This document shows positions 1 through 9,569 of a stretch of 64,000 nucleotides of DNA, piece after piece. Within the stretch, counting starts at the first letter, position 1; each line of letters opens with the position of its first letter. The position numbers were made by a program, and so were the translations under genes. The DNA comes from Chitinophagales bacterium. GTDB lineage: Bacteria > Bacteroidota > Bacteroidia > Chitinophagales > Chitinophagaceae. The notes under the pieces were generated by a model that was not told the origin of the DNA, ran no database searches, and was given only the letters and a program-made list of their open reading frames with translations. Location: contig JAFLBJ010000001.1 in the NCBI GenBank assembly GCA_017303415.1, positions 1,674,001 to 1,738,000 of the forward strand, in the 5' to 3' direction.

Positions 1-2831
1 ATGCGACGACCTCGTTTAATGACTTCTTCTCCCGTATGCATGCAGAGGAGAATACATTCCATGGAGACCCGGCGCTGAAATTAAACACACAACCCAAACC
101 CGATTATGCAGTGGAGGATCCTATGGTGGTGATCGATCCCGGGTTCCTTTCGATTGCCGATACGTCTTTTAATGTGAATGCCCGGTTTATGAATATGGGT
201 ATGGCGGTCGACGATTCAATCGTGGTGGAGGTCAAGAGAACCTACCCCAATGGCTCCACTGAGGTTGTGCATCGGGATACACTGGCCGGTATCCGGTATA
301 TGGATTCTATCGCTATTTCATTACATATCCTTCCCGCCCGTGATAAAGGCCTAAACAAGATCACGGTAACCATTGATGCGGACATGCGTGTGGATGAGAT
401 GTATGAGACCAATAACTCGGTCACCAAGTCATTCTTTATTTATGAGGACGATATCAAGCCGGTTTATCCGCTTGACCTTGCCATCATCAATAAACAAAAC
501 ATCAAACTGATCGCATCGACTGCCAATCCCTTTAGTGTTTCGCAACCGTATAAAATTGAGATCGATACTACCGCCTTCTTTAATTCACCATTCAAGTTGG
601 CCCAGACCGTGACCACTTCGGGAGGTTTGTTGGAATATAGCCCCGGACTCACCTTCACAGATAGTACCGTATATTATTGGAGAGTGTCTTCGCTGGATAC
701 TGCCGGTGATCCGGCCAAATGGAACACGGCTTCCTTTATTTATCTGGCAAACAGTGAACTTGGATTTAACCAGTCTCACTTCTTCCAGCATACACAATCG
801 ACGGAAGACAGATTGTATATCGATTCGGCCGATCGAAGATGGAAGTATCATCCGGTCACCCATAATCTATTCGTCCGGAATGCGATCTATCCAACAGGAG
901 GTACGCAGAATGCCGACTTTACCATTTCGGTAGATGGTGAGGTACACCACAACGGGGGATGTAATTACAATGAGCTTATCATCAACGTATATGATTCCCT
1001 GATGTTCCGCGCGATGCAGAATGTTTATAGTGGTGGCGTCGGTCTGTATGGAAGTGTAGCGGCAACCTGTGGACCATTGCGAACACAGAATTTCCAATAT
1101 TTACTTGGCGATACAGCCTGGCGCAGAAAGGCCATGCAATTCCTTGAGAATGTGGTACCTGATGGAGCCTATGTGGTGATTCGATCCAATACAGCCCCCT
1201 GGTTTGCTGGCAATACATATGCTGCGGCTTGGGCAGCTGATACATCTATCTATGGTTCTGGAAAATCACTTTACCATACCCTGAAAAATCAGGGACTCTA
1301 CAATATCGATCTGTATGATACCATGCGTTGTTTTGCCATGATCTATAAAAAGAACAGGCAGGCAAGCTTTACCCCCAAAGTTCAATTTGGTCAAAATGAA
1401 TATGACAGGCTGACCCTGACAGCAGATTGTGAAACGCCCGATTATATGGGCTTTGCCACCTCTCCGATCCTGGGCCCGGCCAAAGTGTGGAAACAGTTGA
1501 AATGGAGAGGGACCAGCAATGATGTGCCCTTTGAAGATATTGCTACAGTGGATATCATTGGAGTAACCAGTGAGGGAGTAGAAGCCCCGTTGCTTACCGG
1601 TATCGGGTATGACGATCAGGATTATGATATTTCAGGTATCGACGCCAATGCATACCCCTTCCTGCGGGTGCGTATAAAGAATATTGACTCAACCCATCTT
1701 ACACCCTACCAACTCAGGTACTGGCGGTTATTGTATGACCCTGTACCGGAAGGCGCCGTGGCACCCAATATCCTTTTCGCCCCCACCAAAGACACATTTG
1801 ATGTGGGAGAACCCGTGGATTTCCGCCTGGCCTTTAAAAACGTGAGTGATGCAGATTTTGATAGCCTGCGGATAAAACTTGTGGTCACGAACCAAAGTAA
1901 TGTAGAGAACATCATTCCTGTTGGTCGATTCAAACCATTGCTGCACGGGGATACGGTAACGGTAAGGCACTTTATTCCCACCAGCACCTTTGTAGGGAAG
2001 AACTCCCTTCATGTTGATGTGAACCCGGATAATGACCAGCCTGAACAATTCCATTTCAATAACTTCCTGTACAAGGAGTTTTATGTAAAGGCAGATCAGA
2101 CAAACCCCTTGCTGGACGTTACCTTTGATGGAGTGCATATCCTTAACCGGGATATTGTTTCCTCCAAACCACATATCACGGTCAAACTCAAGGATGAATC
2201 AAAATGGATGATCCTCGACGATACAGCCGGTGTGAAAGTTCAGGTAAGATATCCCAACGGAACCTTACGCCCTTACTATTTCAGCAATGCAGATACCCTG
2301 ACCTTTACGGAAGCAGGTATCGCCCCCAATAATGACAATACGGCCACGATCGATTTCTATCCCTACTTTACCGAGGATGGGGATTATGAACTGATCGTAA
2401 CGGGTGAGGACAAGAGTGGAAACAATGCCGGTGCCATTGAATACCGGGTGGCCTTCCAGGTCATCAATAAACCGATGATCTCGAACTTGCTGAACTATCC
2501 CAATCCGTTCACCACTTCTACTGCCTTTGTGTTCACCATTACAGGTAGCGAAGTGCCGCAGAATATGAAGATCGAGATCATGACCATTACCGGTAAGATC
2601 GTTCGCGAAATAACCATCGATGAATTAGGCCCGCTCCATATCGGAAGAAACATCACCGAATTTAAATGGGATGGAACCGACCAGTTTGGTCAAAAACTGG
2701 CAAATGGTATCTATCTCTACCGCGTGGTCACAAATCTGAATGGAAAATCCCTTGAAAAGTATAAGGCCGAGGATGACAATACGGATAAATACTTCAACAA
2801 AGGGTATGGAAAGATGTACCTGATGAGGTAA
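1..2831 (+). CDS. C25-family (gingipain-like, PorU2-like) surface peptidase, C-terminal part
   Basis: The reading frame is open at the left edge, so only the last ~943 residues are present and the first in-window ATG (36) is internal. The first ~25 residues, ending in GDPALKL, match the closing segment of the peptidase C25 domain. They are followed by long beta-sandwich repeats with CARDB-like character (for example NPDNDQPEQFHFNN near residue 670) and by a C-terminal FlgD/T9SS type-A-like module beginning NYPNPF and containing WDGTDQFGQKLANGIYLYR. In the family this architecture belongs to type IX secretion sortase-like or secreted proteases of Bacteroidota at the outer membrane. The catalytic Cys and His lie outside the window, so activity cannot be judged. 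Confidence 0.75.
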   Translation, partial: ATTSFNDFFSRMHAEENTFHGDPALKLNTQPKPDYAVEDPMVVIDPGFLSIADTSFNVNARFMNMGMAVDDSIVVEVKRTYPNGSTEVVHRDTLAGIRYMDSIAISLHILPARDKGLNKITVTIDADMRVDEMYETNNSVTKSFFIYEDDIKPVYPLDLAIINKQNIKLIASTANPFSVSQPYKIEIDTTAFFNSPFKLAQTVTTSGGLLEYSPGLTFTDSTVYYWRVSSLDTAGDPAKWNTASFIYLANSELGFNQSHFFQHTQSTEDRLYIDSADRRWKYHPVTHNLFVRNAIYPTGGTQNADFTISVDGEVHHNGGCNYNELIINVYDSLMFRAMQNVYSGGVGLYGSVAATCGPLRTQNFQYLLGDTAWRRKAMQFLENVVPDGAYVVIRSNTAPWFAGNTYAAAWAADTSIYGSGKSLYHTLKNQGLYNIDLYDTMRCFAMIYKKNRQASFTPKVQFGQNEYDRLTLTADCETPDYMGFATSPILGPAKVWKQLKWRGTSNDVPFEDIATVDIIGVTSEGVEAPLLTGIGYDDQDYDISGIDANAYPFLRVRIKNIDSTHLTPYQLRYWRLLYDPVPEGAVAPNILFAPTKDTFDVGEPVDFRLAFKNVSDADFDSLRIKLVVTNQSNVENIIPVGRFKPLLHGDTVTVRHFIPTSTFVGKNSLHVDVNPDNDQPEQFHFNNFLYKEFYVKADQTNPLLDVTFDGVHILNRDIVSSKPHITVKLKDESKWMILDDTAGVKVQVRYPNGTLRPYYFSNADTLTFTEAGIAPNNDNTATIDFYPYFTEDGDYELIVTGEDKSGNNAGAIEYRVAFQVINKPMISNLLNYPNPFTTSTAFVFTITGSEVPQNMKIEIMTITGKIVREITIDELGPLHIGRNITEFKWDGTDQFGQKLANGIYLYRVVTNLNGKSLEKYKAEDDNTDKYFNKGYGKMYLMR

Positions 2832-2889
2832 GATGTTGGATGTTGGATGTTAGTTGTTGTTTACAAACATCCAACATCTAACATCCAAC
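2832..2889. repeat. Inverted heptad repeat (GATGTTG type) between peptidase and hscA
   Basis: Directly after the TAA of the upstream gene, about three copies of a GATGTTG unit are followed by a short spacer and the inverse units (CATCCAA type), which could fold into a long imperfect hairpin. The right arm abuts the TATCTTTG promoter element of the next gene. The same heptad occurs at 15999-16174. Confidence 0.75.
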
Positions 2890-2899
2890 TTCTCCTCCG

Positions 2900-2907
2900 T
2901 ATCTTTG
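2900..2907 (+). promoter_or_regulatory. Bacteroidota -7 promoter element TATCTTTG for hscA
   Basis: Exact match to the TAnnTTTG element of the Bacteroidota housekeeping sigma factor. It ends only 6 nt before the ATG at 2914, which would place transcription start at or next to the start codon. No clear TTG -33 box is visible at about 19 nt upstream. Confidence 0.55.
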
Positions 2908-2913
2908 CCCCCT

Positions 2914-4782
2914 ATGGCAAAGATCGCTATCAACATTGCAACAGGCAGCCTGCAAAAGGAAGAAATGATCGTGGGGATTGATCTCGGGACGACCAATAGC
3001 CTTGTTGCGATCATTCATCCTGAAACCAAAAAACCCATCGCTCTCCGGGAGCATGATTCTTCCTCCCTGGTACCTTCCGTTTTGCATTTTGATGGGGCCG
3101 GAAATATCACCGTAGGCGAACCCGCCAGGCAGTTTCTTATCAGCGAGCCGGCCAACACTATTTTTTCCGTGAAAAGGTTGATGGGTAAATCCTATAATGA
3201 CATCCGTCAGAACGCCTCCTTTTTTACCTATAAAGTTTTTGATGATAATACAGACAGTCTCGTCAAAATTCAGGTTGGCGATCGCTTCTATTCTCCCGTT
3301 GAATTGTCCTCTTATATTTTAAAGGAATTAAAATCCCGCGCCGAGCATATTTTAAAAACACCCGTCACCAGGGCCGTGATCACCGTTCCGGCTTACTTCA
3401 ATGATGCACAAAGACAGGCTACCAGAGACGCCGGAAAATTAGCCGGGCTGGATGTATTGCGCATCGTCAATGAACCGACAGCGGCCAGTCTCGCCTATGG
3501 TTTGGGTTTGAACCGTGAAGAATCAAAGACCGTTGCTGTGTATGATCTGGGTGGTGGAACATTTGATATTTCTGTCCTGCGGATAAACGGAGGTATTTTT
3601 GAGGTCCTCTCCACCAACGGTGATACCTATCTGGGTGGCGATGATCTTGACCAGGCCATTGTCAGACATTGGCAACAGGCTTTGGGTCTTTCAGATTCCG
3701 AAATTCAATTACACAAGAGTCTGGCACAAGAACTTCGCCTTAAAGCAGAGGAAGCCAAAAAAGCGCTCAGCTCTTCGGATGAATTTACCGGGGAAATAGC
3801 GGGAAGCCCTGTTACACTTTCCAGAAATGAATTTGAAACCCTGGTCATCCCGCTGGTGGAGAAAACCATTACCTGCTGTGCCAATGCCTTGCGCGATGCG
3901 GGGCTTACGTACAATGACATTGATGAAGTGATCATGGTGGGTGGTTCAACCCGTGTGCCTTTGGTAAAGAATAAAGTGAGCCAGTTCTTCCAACGCCCGG
4001 TACATGATGATCTCAATCCCGATGAGGTGGTAGCCCTGGGAGCAGCGGTACAAGCGGATATACTGGCCGGGAATAACAAAGACATTCTGCTGCTGGATAT
4101 CACCCCTCTTTCATTGGGTATTGAAACCATGGGCGGACTGATGGATATTCTTATACCCCGTAACTCCAAAGTACCGTCCAAGGCCGGACGACAATACACC
4201 ACCCAGAAAGATGGTCAGTCAGGAATGCGTATTTCCGTATTTCAGGGAGAACGTGACCTGGTTAAGGATAACCGTAAACTGGCAGAATTTAATCTGACCG
4301 GCATCCCGGCTATGCCCGCCGGACTTCCCAAAGTGGAAGTGAGTTTTCTTATCAATGCCGATGGGATACTCAATGTAACGGCCAAAGAATTGCGGAGTGG
4401 TGTTTCTCAAAGTGTGGAAGTAAAACCTCAGTATGGTTTGACCGATGAAGAAGTGGAGCGGATGTTGATGGAATCCATCACCCATGCCAAAGAAGATATG
4501 CAGGTTCGTGCCCTGGTTGAGGCCCAAACCGAAGGCCGGCAAATATTGGATACAACGGCCGGGTTTTTGGAAAAAAATGGATCCTTACTGACAGCCGAAG
4601 AAATTGCACAAACCCGTTCGGCCATACAAATCCTGCAGGATTTGCTCAATACAGGTACTAAGGATGAGATACAGAAAAAGATTGAAGAGTTGAATGAGAT
4701 ATCACGTCCCTATGCGGAACGTGTTATGGACACCGCCATAAGTAAAGCCATGGCCGGGAAAAATATCCAGGATTCATTGTAG
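2914..4782 (+). CDS. hscA: Hsp70-family chaperone, HscA-like
   Basis: A 622-residue Hsp70. The ATPase domain starts with [13 protein letters not shown] (phosphate-1 loop, residues ~20-32) and carries the [13 protein letters not shown] loop, [15 protein letters not shown] and a GGSTRVPLV motif. The substrate-binding domain has the family-typical [14 protein letters not shown] and a shortened helical lid. The N-terminal [17 protein letters not shown] lead-in before the ATPase core is typical of Bacteroidota proteins annotated as the Fe-S assembly chaperone HscA rather than DnaK. No isc or suf genes are adjacent, so the Fe-S role is inferred from family only. The start at 2914 was chosen over an upstream in-frame ATG at 2854, because the latter lies in the heptad repeat before the promoter element. 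Confidence 0.8.
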   Translation: MAKIAINIATGSLQKEEMIVGIDLGTTNSLVAIIHPETKKPIALREHDSSSLVPSVLHFDGAGNITVGEPARQFLISEPANTIFSVKRLMGKSYNDIRQNASFFTYKVFDDNTDSLVKIQVGDRFYSPVELSSYILKELKSRAEHILKTPVTRAVITVPAYFNDAQRQATRDAGKLAGLDVLRIVNEPTAASLAYGLGLNREESKTVAVYDLGGGTFDISVLRINGGIFEVLSTNGDTYLGGDDLDQAIVRHWQQALGLSDSEIQLHKSLAQELRLKAEEAKKALSSSDEFTGEIAGSPVTLSRNEFETLVIPLVEKTITCCANALRDAGLTYNDIDEVIMVGGSTRVPLVKNKVSQFFQRPVHDDLNPDEVVALGAAVQADILAGNNKDILLLDITPLSLGIETMGGLMDILIPRNSKVPSKAGRQYTTQKDGQSGMRISVFQGERDLVKDNRKLAEFNLTGIPAMPAGLPKVEVSFLINADGILNVTAKELRSGVSQSVEVKPQYGLTDEEVERMLMESITHAKEDMQVRALVEAQTEGRQILDTTAGFLEKNGSLLTAEEIAQTRSAIQILQDLLNTGTKDEIQKKIEELNEISRPYAERVMDTAISKAMAGKNIQDSL

Positions 4783-4824
4783 GTGCGTTCTCTTGTTCTC
4801 TGCGGTGAATCCTGTTATCTTAAG

Positions 4825-6498
4825 TTAGAACTTCCTCCTGAATCCGTCTTCCATATTATTGCCTCTGTATTCAACCCCTTTCATGTCATCCGGTGTGCAA
4901 GGCAAGGCATTCCAGCTACAGCCTTCTTCTTCTGTGGGTTTGTACATTTTTCTTCCCTCTATTTCAATTACCTGTCCGGTGTTTTTCATGAAAGGCCCGG
5001 CGGGAAGTAGTGTATACTTATAAACCTGGTCTTTATATCCTCTGTATCCCGCATAAAGAATGATCAGGATAGCAGGCAGAAGCAACAGGAAAGAACTCTT
5101 TTCGATTAACCATTTTTTCTCCGGCAATGTAATTTTACCACTAAAAGCGGCGAGGATCAGACCCGTGATAAATGCATATCCAAACCGCGGATCGGGCGCG
5201 ATAAACCACCAAAAGAGAAGTCCGGTAAAAGAGACAAGCCATAACCTTACATATTCTTCCCTGAAAATTTTGCTTTGCAAACGGATCACGGAAATAAGCA
5301 GGGCAATCAGGGTAAGCGAGATCATAACCTTGTCAGGCAAGGTCAATTGCTTCCACCAAAGAGGGATCCATTCTTCAAACCGGGCGTTTGACCCATTTAT
5401 TATCTCTAGTGTACTGCCTTCTTTATACCCGCGGGCAAATCCGGTCACATAGTCCTGCATGTCGGGTAACTCTTTCTTAGGTGGTTTCCAGTCCACGTTT
5501 ACCCAATCCATGCTATCCGTGGGAAAGAAAGGATAACCCGAACTGATGGTATTCCGCGCCAGGGTTCCCCCCAGTAACAATAAGGCTATACAGGAAACAT
5601 ATATGGTCTTTGGCAGAGACCGGTAGGAGAGTCGCGTAAAGGAATAAAGGGCCAGCACCATGATTGGCAACACCGACCATTTTATGGTTAAGGCATAGAA
5701 CCCAAACAAAATGATCAGGGAGTGAACGGCCAATTCATTCTCCACCTTTCTTTTTGATAACAACCAGAAAATGACCCAGCAAACCAACACAGCCATAAAG
5801 TCGGGATGGGTGGATGCGGCCGTTAAGCGCACCAGGGTAATGGGGAAAAGGGAGATACCCAACCATGCTAACCATCCCAACAGAGAAGAAAGATCTTTTT
5901 GAAGAAAGGAACGATTGATATGATCGGTCAGAAATAGGAAATACCAACTAAGTACAGCAACGGGTAAGAATACCAATCCATTTCCATTGGCAGGAAAAAG
6001 ATCAAAGAGAGCGATGCTGACAAACCATGTGCTCTGCAATCCCAACCGGGGCTGCAAATGAACAATTCCCGGAACCGCCCTGTAGTTTTCGATCCATTTG
6101 ATCACCGGGGCATGATAGCCCAGTGTATCGGGGTGGATTATAGGTGGAGCAGATAAGACAAGCGCCATCAGCAATAAGGCGCCAAATAAGATCCATGCAC
6201 CGGTTGAGAAACCTGCAAAGAGTGTACGGAAAGGATTTACCAGCACCAGGATACCTTTCCGGTAGATCAGCCAGAGCAGCGGTATGAGAAATAAACTTTT
6301 GATCCATAATGGCCCAAGTGGTAAGAATAGGGACAGGATTGTGGCTGTCATTGACACTATCATCAATCCAGCCAGCGAAATAATAGCCGGATGTGCCAAT
6401 ACAATGGAGCTGGCGAAAATTCCTTTTCCAAAAAATATAACACCCCAGCTATAACAAACCAGCGTGATGATCAATATGGAAATTAAGGTGAATAACAT
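4825..6498 (-). CDS. Polytopic membrane protein, GT-C glycosyltransferase-like
   Basis: A 557-residue protein with about a dozen hydrophobic segments spread over residues ~1-480 and a hydrophilic C-terminal tail. An acidic/His motif, IIHPDTLGYHAPVIKW, sits in the first large loop (residues ~120-135). That is the position where GT-C enzymes, which use polyprenyl-phosphate sugars, carry their catalytic acidic residues. The start at 6498, 4 nt after the stop of the methyltransferase upstream, was preferred over 6522, which would overlap it. It is the last gene of a minus-strand surface-glycan cluster. The exact family was not recognised, and a transport or O-antigen ligase-like role is also possible. 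Confidence 0.5.
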   Translation of the reverse strand: MLFTLISILIITLVCYSWGVIFFGKGIFASSIVLAHPAIISLAGLMIVSMTATILSLFLPLGPLWIKSLFLIPLLWLIYRKGILVLVNPFRTLFAGFSTGAWILFGALLLMALVLSAPPIIHPDTLGYHAPVIKWIENYRAVPGIVHLQPRLGLQSTWFVSIALFDLFPANGNGLVFLPVAVLSWYFLFLTDHINRSFLQKDLSSLLGWLAWLGISLFPITLVRLTAASTHPDFMAVLVCWVIFWLLSKRKVENELAVHSLIILFGFYALTIKWSVLPIMVLALYSFTRLSYRSLPKTIYVSCIALLLLGGTLARNTISSGYPFFPTDSMDWVNVDWKPPKKELPDMQDYVTGFARGYKEGSTLEIINGSNARFEEWIPLWWKQLTLPDKVMISLTLIALLISVIRLQSKIFREEYVRLWLVSFTGLLFWWFIAPDPRFGYAFITGLILAAFSGKITLPEKKWLIEKSSFLLLLPAILIILYAGYRGYKDQVYKYTLLPAGPFMKNTGQVIEIEGRKMYKPTEEEGCSWNALPCTPDDMKGVEYRGNNMEDGFRRKF

Positions 6499-6502
6499 GT
6501 GG

Positions 6503-7234
6503 TCATTTTCTTCCGGTAACAATCACCGATAACCCGATCCGGGAAAAGCTGATCTTATCCAACCATTTCGCCAGGGGTACCAACCGGTTGAATAAAGATA
6601 GTTCGCTGCTTTCTAAATTCCTTTTGCCCAATAATTTTCCCATCACCACCCATCCGGCAATACCGAGGGCATTGAAGTAACGGGCTTTTTCAATTGTATA
6701 GCCTTGTGATTGCACCAAACCGGAAAGCCTTTTACGGGTGTACCGGCGAAAATGCCCCAGTTCTTTATCATACCGGCAATACAACCACTGATAGGCCGGC
6801 GTAAGGACAATGACCCTGCCGCCTGGTTTAAGCAGAAAATGAATATGCTGAAGGGCGAGATCATCCTGTTCAATATGTTCAAGCACATTGAGCAAAAAAA
6901 CCGTGTCAAATTCCCCGGCCAAATGAGCATAGGTTTTTTTGAAATCCATGTCGGCCAAATCGATGGACAGGATCTGCCGGATTAAAGGAGAGGATCCGAA
7001 TTTTTGTTTCAGGTGTTTGAGATAATGAGTTTCCACATCCGACAAGGTCAGTTCGTACCGGTCACCAACCAGATAAGCGGAGATATTTCCAATACCACTT
7101 CCGATTTCGAGGATACGTCCCTGCAGATCGGGTTTGATCTGCTGGTACATCCATTCATTGAAGCGTGGAGCACCCGCAATCACCTGAAGCGTATCCAGTC
7201 CGGTCTGGTCAATCCGATCGGCATTTCCCTTCAT
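6503..7234 (-). CDS. Class I SAM-dependent methyltransferase
   Basis: A 243-residue methyltransferase. The SAM-binding motif I is ILEIGSGIGNISAYL near residue 40. Later come LNVLEHIEQDDLALQHI (motif IV/post-II region) and LLKPGGRVIVLTPAYQWLY (motif V), followed by GHFRRYTRKRL. The latter motifs are typical of the methyltransferases found next to polysaccharide glycosyltransferases. The start at 7234 overlaps the stop of the GT2 gene as ATGA (7234-7231), indicating translational coupling; an in-frame ATG at 7294 would overlap that gene by 64 nt. It is similar in pattern to the methyltransferase at 9570-10277. The substrate, probably a glycolipid or polyprenyl-linked sugar, is inferred from context. 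Confidence 0.8.
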   Translation of the reverse strand: MKGNADRIDQTGLDTLQVIAGAPRFNEWMYQQIKPDLQGRILEIGSGIGNISAYLVGDRYELTLSDVETHYLKHLKQKFGSSPLIRQILSIDLADMDFKKTYAHLAGEFDTVFLLNVLEHIEQDDLALQHIHFLLKPGGRVIVLTPAYQWLYCRYDKELGHFRRYTRKRLSGLVQSQGYTIEKARYFNALGIAGWVVMGKLLGKRNLESSELSLFNRLVPLAKWLDKISFSRIGLSVIVTGRK

Positions 7235-7947
7235 GACCGGGAGATGAGGTTGTATTTTAAAATGCAGTACATGGACCTGAATCCATCCGGCCATCGGATC
7301 TTTTTGCCATCCTGGTAAGTACGTCCGTAATACCGGATCCCTGTTTCATAGATACGCACTCCCGGCACCCGGCTGATCTTGGCGGTTACTTCGGGTTCAA
7401 AACCAAAGCGGTCTTCCACCAGACGAAGAGACCGAAGTTGTTGTGTGCGAAACATTTTATATCCTGTCTCCATATCGGTCAGATTAAGCTGGGTAAACAG
7501 GTTTGACAGGAAGGTCAGGAATTTATTTCCAATGGTGTGAAAGTAAAAGAGTACCCGGTGGGGGCCTGTTCCCATAAAACGGGAACCAAAAACCACGTCT
7601 GCCTTATCATCCAGTATTGGTTCGAGCATGAGTTGAAGATCGCGTGGATCGTATTCAAGATCGGCATCTTGGATCACAACTACTTCCCCATTTACTTTTT
7701 CCAGGGCAGTACGAATACTGGCGCCTTTTCCCCGGTTAACGGGATGATGACAAAGGATGAGGGGCAGGGCAGGATTTTGAGCAATCAGATTTTCAATCTG
7801 TTCTTTTGTCTCGTCATAGGAGCCATCGTTCACTAGAATGATCTCCCGTTCCACACCGGCAGGAAGCGTCGCAGCCAATACTTTTTGCAAGGCAGGAGCA
7901 ATGAGTTTTGCTTCGTTGAAACAGGGGATGATGATGGATAATTTCAA
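7231..7947 (-). CDS. Glycosyltransferase family 2, dolichyl/polyprenyl-phosphate mannosyltransferase-like
   Basis: A 238-residue soluble GT-A enzyme. It starts SIIIPCFNEAKLI, has the nucleotide-binding VNDGS (residue ~40), the QDADLEYDPRDL acidic motif (DAD, residue ~95) and FGSRFMG, the order seen in DPM1-like polyprenyl-phosphate sugar synthases. Such enzymes charge a lipid carrier with a sugar that a GT-C membrane protein then uses. The neighbouring genes at 4825-6498 and 7997-9487 are candidates for that partner. There is no C-terminal membrane anchor, which fits the short DPM1 type. Confidence 0.85.
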   Translation of the reverse strand: MKLSIIIPCFNEAKLIAPALQKVLAATLPAGVEREIILVNDGSYDETKEQIENLIAQNPALPLILCHHPVNRGKGASIRTALEKVNGEVVVIQDADLEYDPRDLQLMLEPILDDKADVVFGSRFMGTGPHRVLFYFHTIGNKFLTFLSNLFTQLNLTDMETGYKMFRTQQLRSLRLVEDRFGFEPEVTAKISRVPGVRIYETGIRYYGRTYQDGKKIRWPDGFRSMYCILKYNLISRS

Positions 7948-7996
7948 AACGAATGATTAGGGCTCAAAGATGATTGATTTTTTTCTTTTATCCACA

Positions 7997-9487
7997 CTAT
8001 TCCCTGAACCGGTAGATCTGCTGGCCATGAAGCAGGGTGTCGGGTGTATAATGGGAAAGGGACTGGCCCCAAATGGATTCAAATTTTTCGTTTACAGGTA
8101 CCAACAAATACCCGATCCGGCCATTTTGCAGGTCACGTTTTAATCCACTGTAATCAAAATTTCCATCCGGAAGTGTACAGCAATCCACGGCATCAAAATT
8201 GGGAACGGCTGATTGGGAAGGAAACAGGTTCTTGAAGAAATTACTGTTTTGTTGCCCCAGGTCCAATACCAATCGGTCTCCTAACTGGGGTTCAAGAAAG
8301 TCGCGGATCTGTTTTTGCTCCTCATACCTCACTTTTTTTTCTGCTCTGTCCTGAATAAAGAACAGATAACCCTGGGCCATTACATGTATAAAAAACAACA
8401 GGAACAAGGGCATGAACCAGCGTAAGGCCTTGAAAATTTCTTCCTCTTTTTTAGTGGATAGCCATTCAGCTAACAGCAATGTGCCAAGAAGGAAACTTTC
8501 ATGAAAATACCCAGGAGTAGAACCCCATTTCAGGGTTGTGCCCAGGCTGAAAAGGATTTGCAGGAGAAAAACAATGGCCAATGCACGTTGATCACCTTCC
8601 CCGGTATTTTTTAGGCGCCGCAAGGCCAGTACAAAGGGAAAATAGAGCAACAGAATCCAGAGCGAATCAACACTGCGTTTAAACACATGCACATAGAACC
8701 AGGCAGGATCCAGATGATTGCTGATTCCGGTAAAAGTGTGGGCAAGTAAAAATGTATTGCCCCGTATGCGGATATAATAGGCGAAAAACAATAGAATAAA
8801 TCCGGTGGTCAGCAGAAAATAGGGGAGCATTCGTTTCTTTTCTCCGGAAAAAAAGAGCCAGGTAAGGACAAGCAAAGGAAGAATTAATCCACTCTGTTTG
8901 GCGAAGAGGGCCGCCGCGGACAGAAATGCTACAACACCTATGCGTAACAGAGGCCTGGATTGTCTGTCGGAATACAAAAAGAAAAACACGGCCACATAAC
9001 AAAGCAAATAAAGGCTGTCAACCCGCGAAAGGGTATAACCAAGATAAGTAATTAGTAGTCCTACAATCAAGGTTGCAGGAAAAGCAATGGAACCACTGAT
9101 TCCTTTTTTGACACGGATAAGCCGGTATAGCAGGAAAAGGGTAAAGAGATCACAAACCAGGGAGAATGAACGACACAACCAATAAATATGAATGGGATCA
9201 CGGGTGTCGATGGAAAACAATTTACCCAATGCAATGCAAAACGAATAATAGAGTGGCGAATAGGGGTTGACCGCATAGGGGGCGGATTCGGGATCAGGGT
9301 AGAGTGGATAACCATTCATGCCCCGGATGACGGCATACACAAAATTATTATCGATCCCCCCGATCTCACCATTGTACGAAAAGATCAACAAAACCCTGTA
9401 CAGGAGCCATCCCAGCGTCACCAGGGCAAGACCCAGATGAAGCGGGGAGTACCAGGAATTTGTTGAACGGTTAACAATCGGGTTCAT
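7997..9487 (-). CDS. Polytopic membrane protein, probable GT-C (ArnT/GT39/GT87-like) glycosyltransferase
   Basis: A 496-residue protein with ~10-12 hydrophobic helices and a periplasmic-type C-terminal region (residues ~390-496). After the first helix it carries GEIGGIDNNFVYAVIRGMNG and NPYSPLYYSF, a loop of the GT-C kind in which an acidic residue next to the first membrane helix is catalytic. It lies between a GT2 and a methyltransferase gene on the same strand. It probably transfers a sugar from a polyprenyl-phosphate donor in the inner membrane; donor and acceptor cannot be read from sequence. Confidence 0.6.
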   Translation of the reverse strand: MNPIVNRSTNSWYSPLHLGLALVTLGWLLYRVLLIFSYNGEIGGIDNNFVYAVIRGMNGYPLYPDPESAPYAVNPYSPLYYSFCIALGKLFSIDTRDPIHIYWLCRSFSLVCDLFTLFLLYRLIRVKKGISGSIAFPATLIVGLLITYLGYTLSRVDSLYLLCYVAVFFFLYSDRQSRPLLRIGVVAFLSAAALFAKQSGLILPLLVLTWLFFSGEKKRMLPYFLLTTGFILLFFAYYIRIRGNTFLLAHTFTGISNHLDPAWFYVHVFKRSVDSLWILLLYFPFVLALRRLKNTGEGDQRALAIVFLLQILFSLGTTLKWGSTPGYFHESFLLGTLLLAEWLSTKKEEEIFKALRWFMPLFLLFFIHVMAQGYLFFIQDRAEKKVRYEEQKQIRDFLEPQLGDRLVLDLGQQNSNFFKNLFPSQSAVPNFDAVDCCTLPDGNFDYSGLKRDLQNGRIGYLLVPVNEKFESIWGQSLSHYTPDTLLHGQQIYRFRE

Positions 9488-9507
9488 TTCGATTTTTCTA
9501 TTTAAGG

Positions 9508-9552
9508 TTTCTCGCTGCGTTCGCCAAGAAGCGCTGCGACCGCTGCGAGAAA
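9508..9552. repeat. Dispersed palindrome, TTTCTCGC-arm family, copy 1
   Basis: A 45-nt element with 12-nt arms TTTCTCGCTGCG and CGCTGCGAGAAA (one mismatch) around an AAGAAGCGCTGCG core. It is nearly identical in length and sequence to the copy at 46587-46631. It lies between the methyltransferase ending the promoter-proximal part of the glycan cluster and the GT-C-like gene. Confidence 0.8.
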
Positions 9553-9569
9553 AAAAATGAGTAAATTCT

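Noticed and set aside
3705..4202. Antisense 165-codon frame within hscA
   Set aside because: Ser-rich shadow of the conserved sense gene; no start signals or domain.
2914..4782. DnaK identity for the Hsp70 gene
   Set aside because: The N-terminal lead-in before the ATPase core and the length fit HscA-like proteins better, and no grpE or dnaJ is adjacent; certainty is limited.
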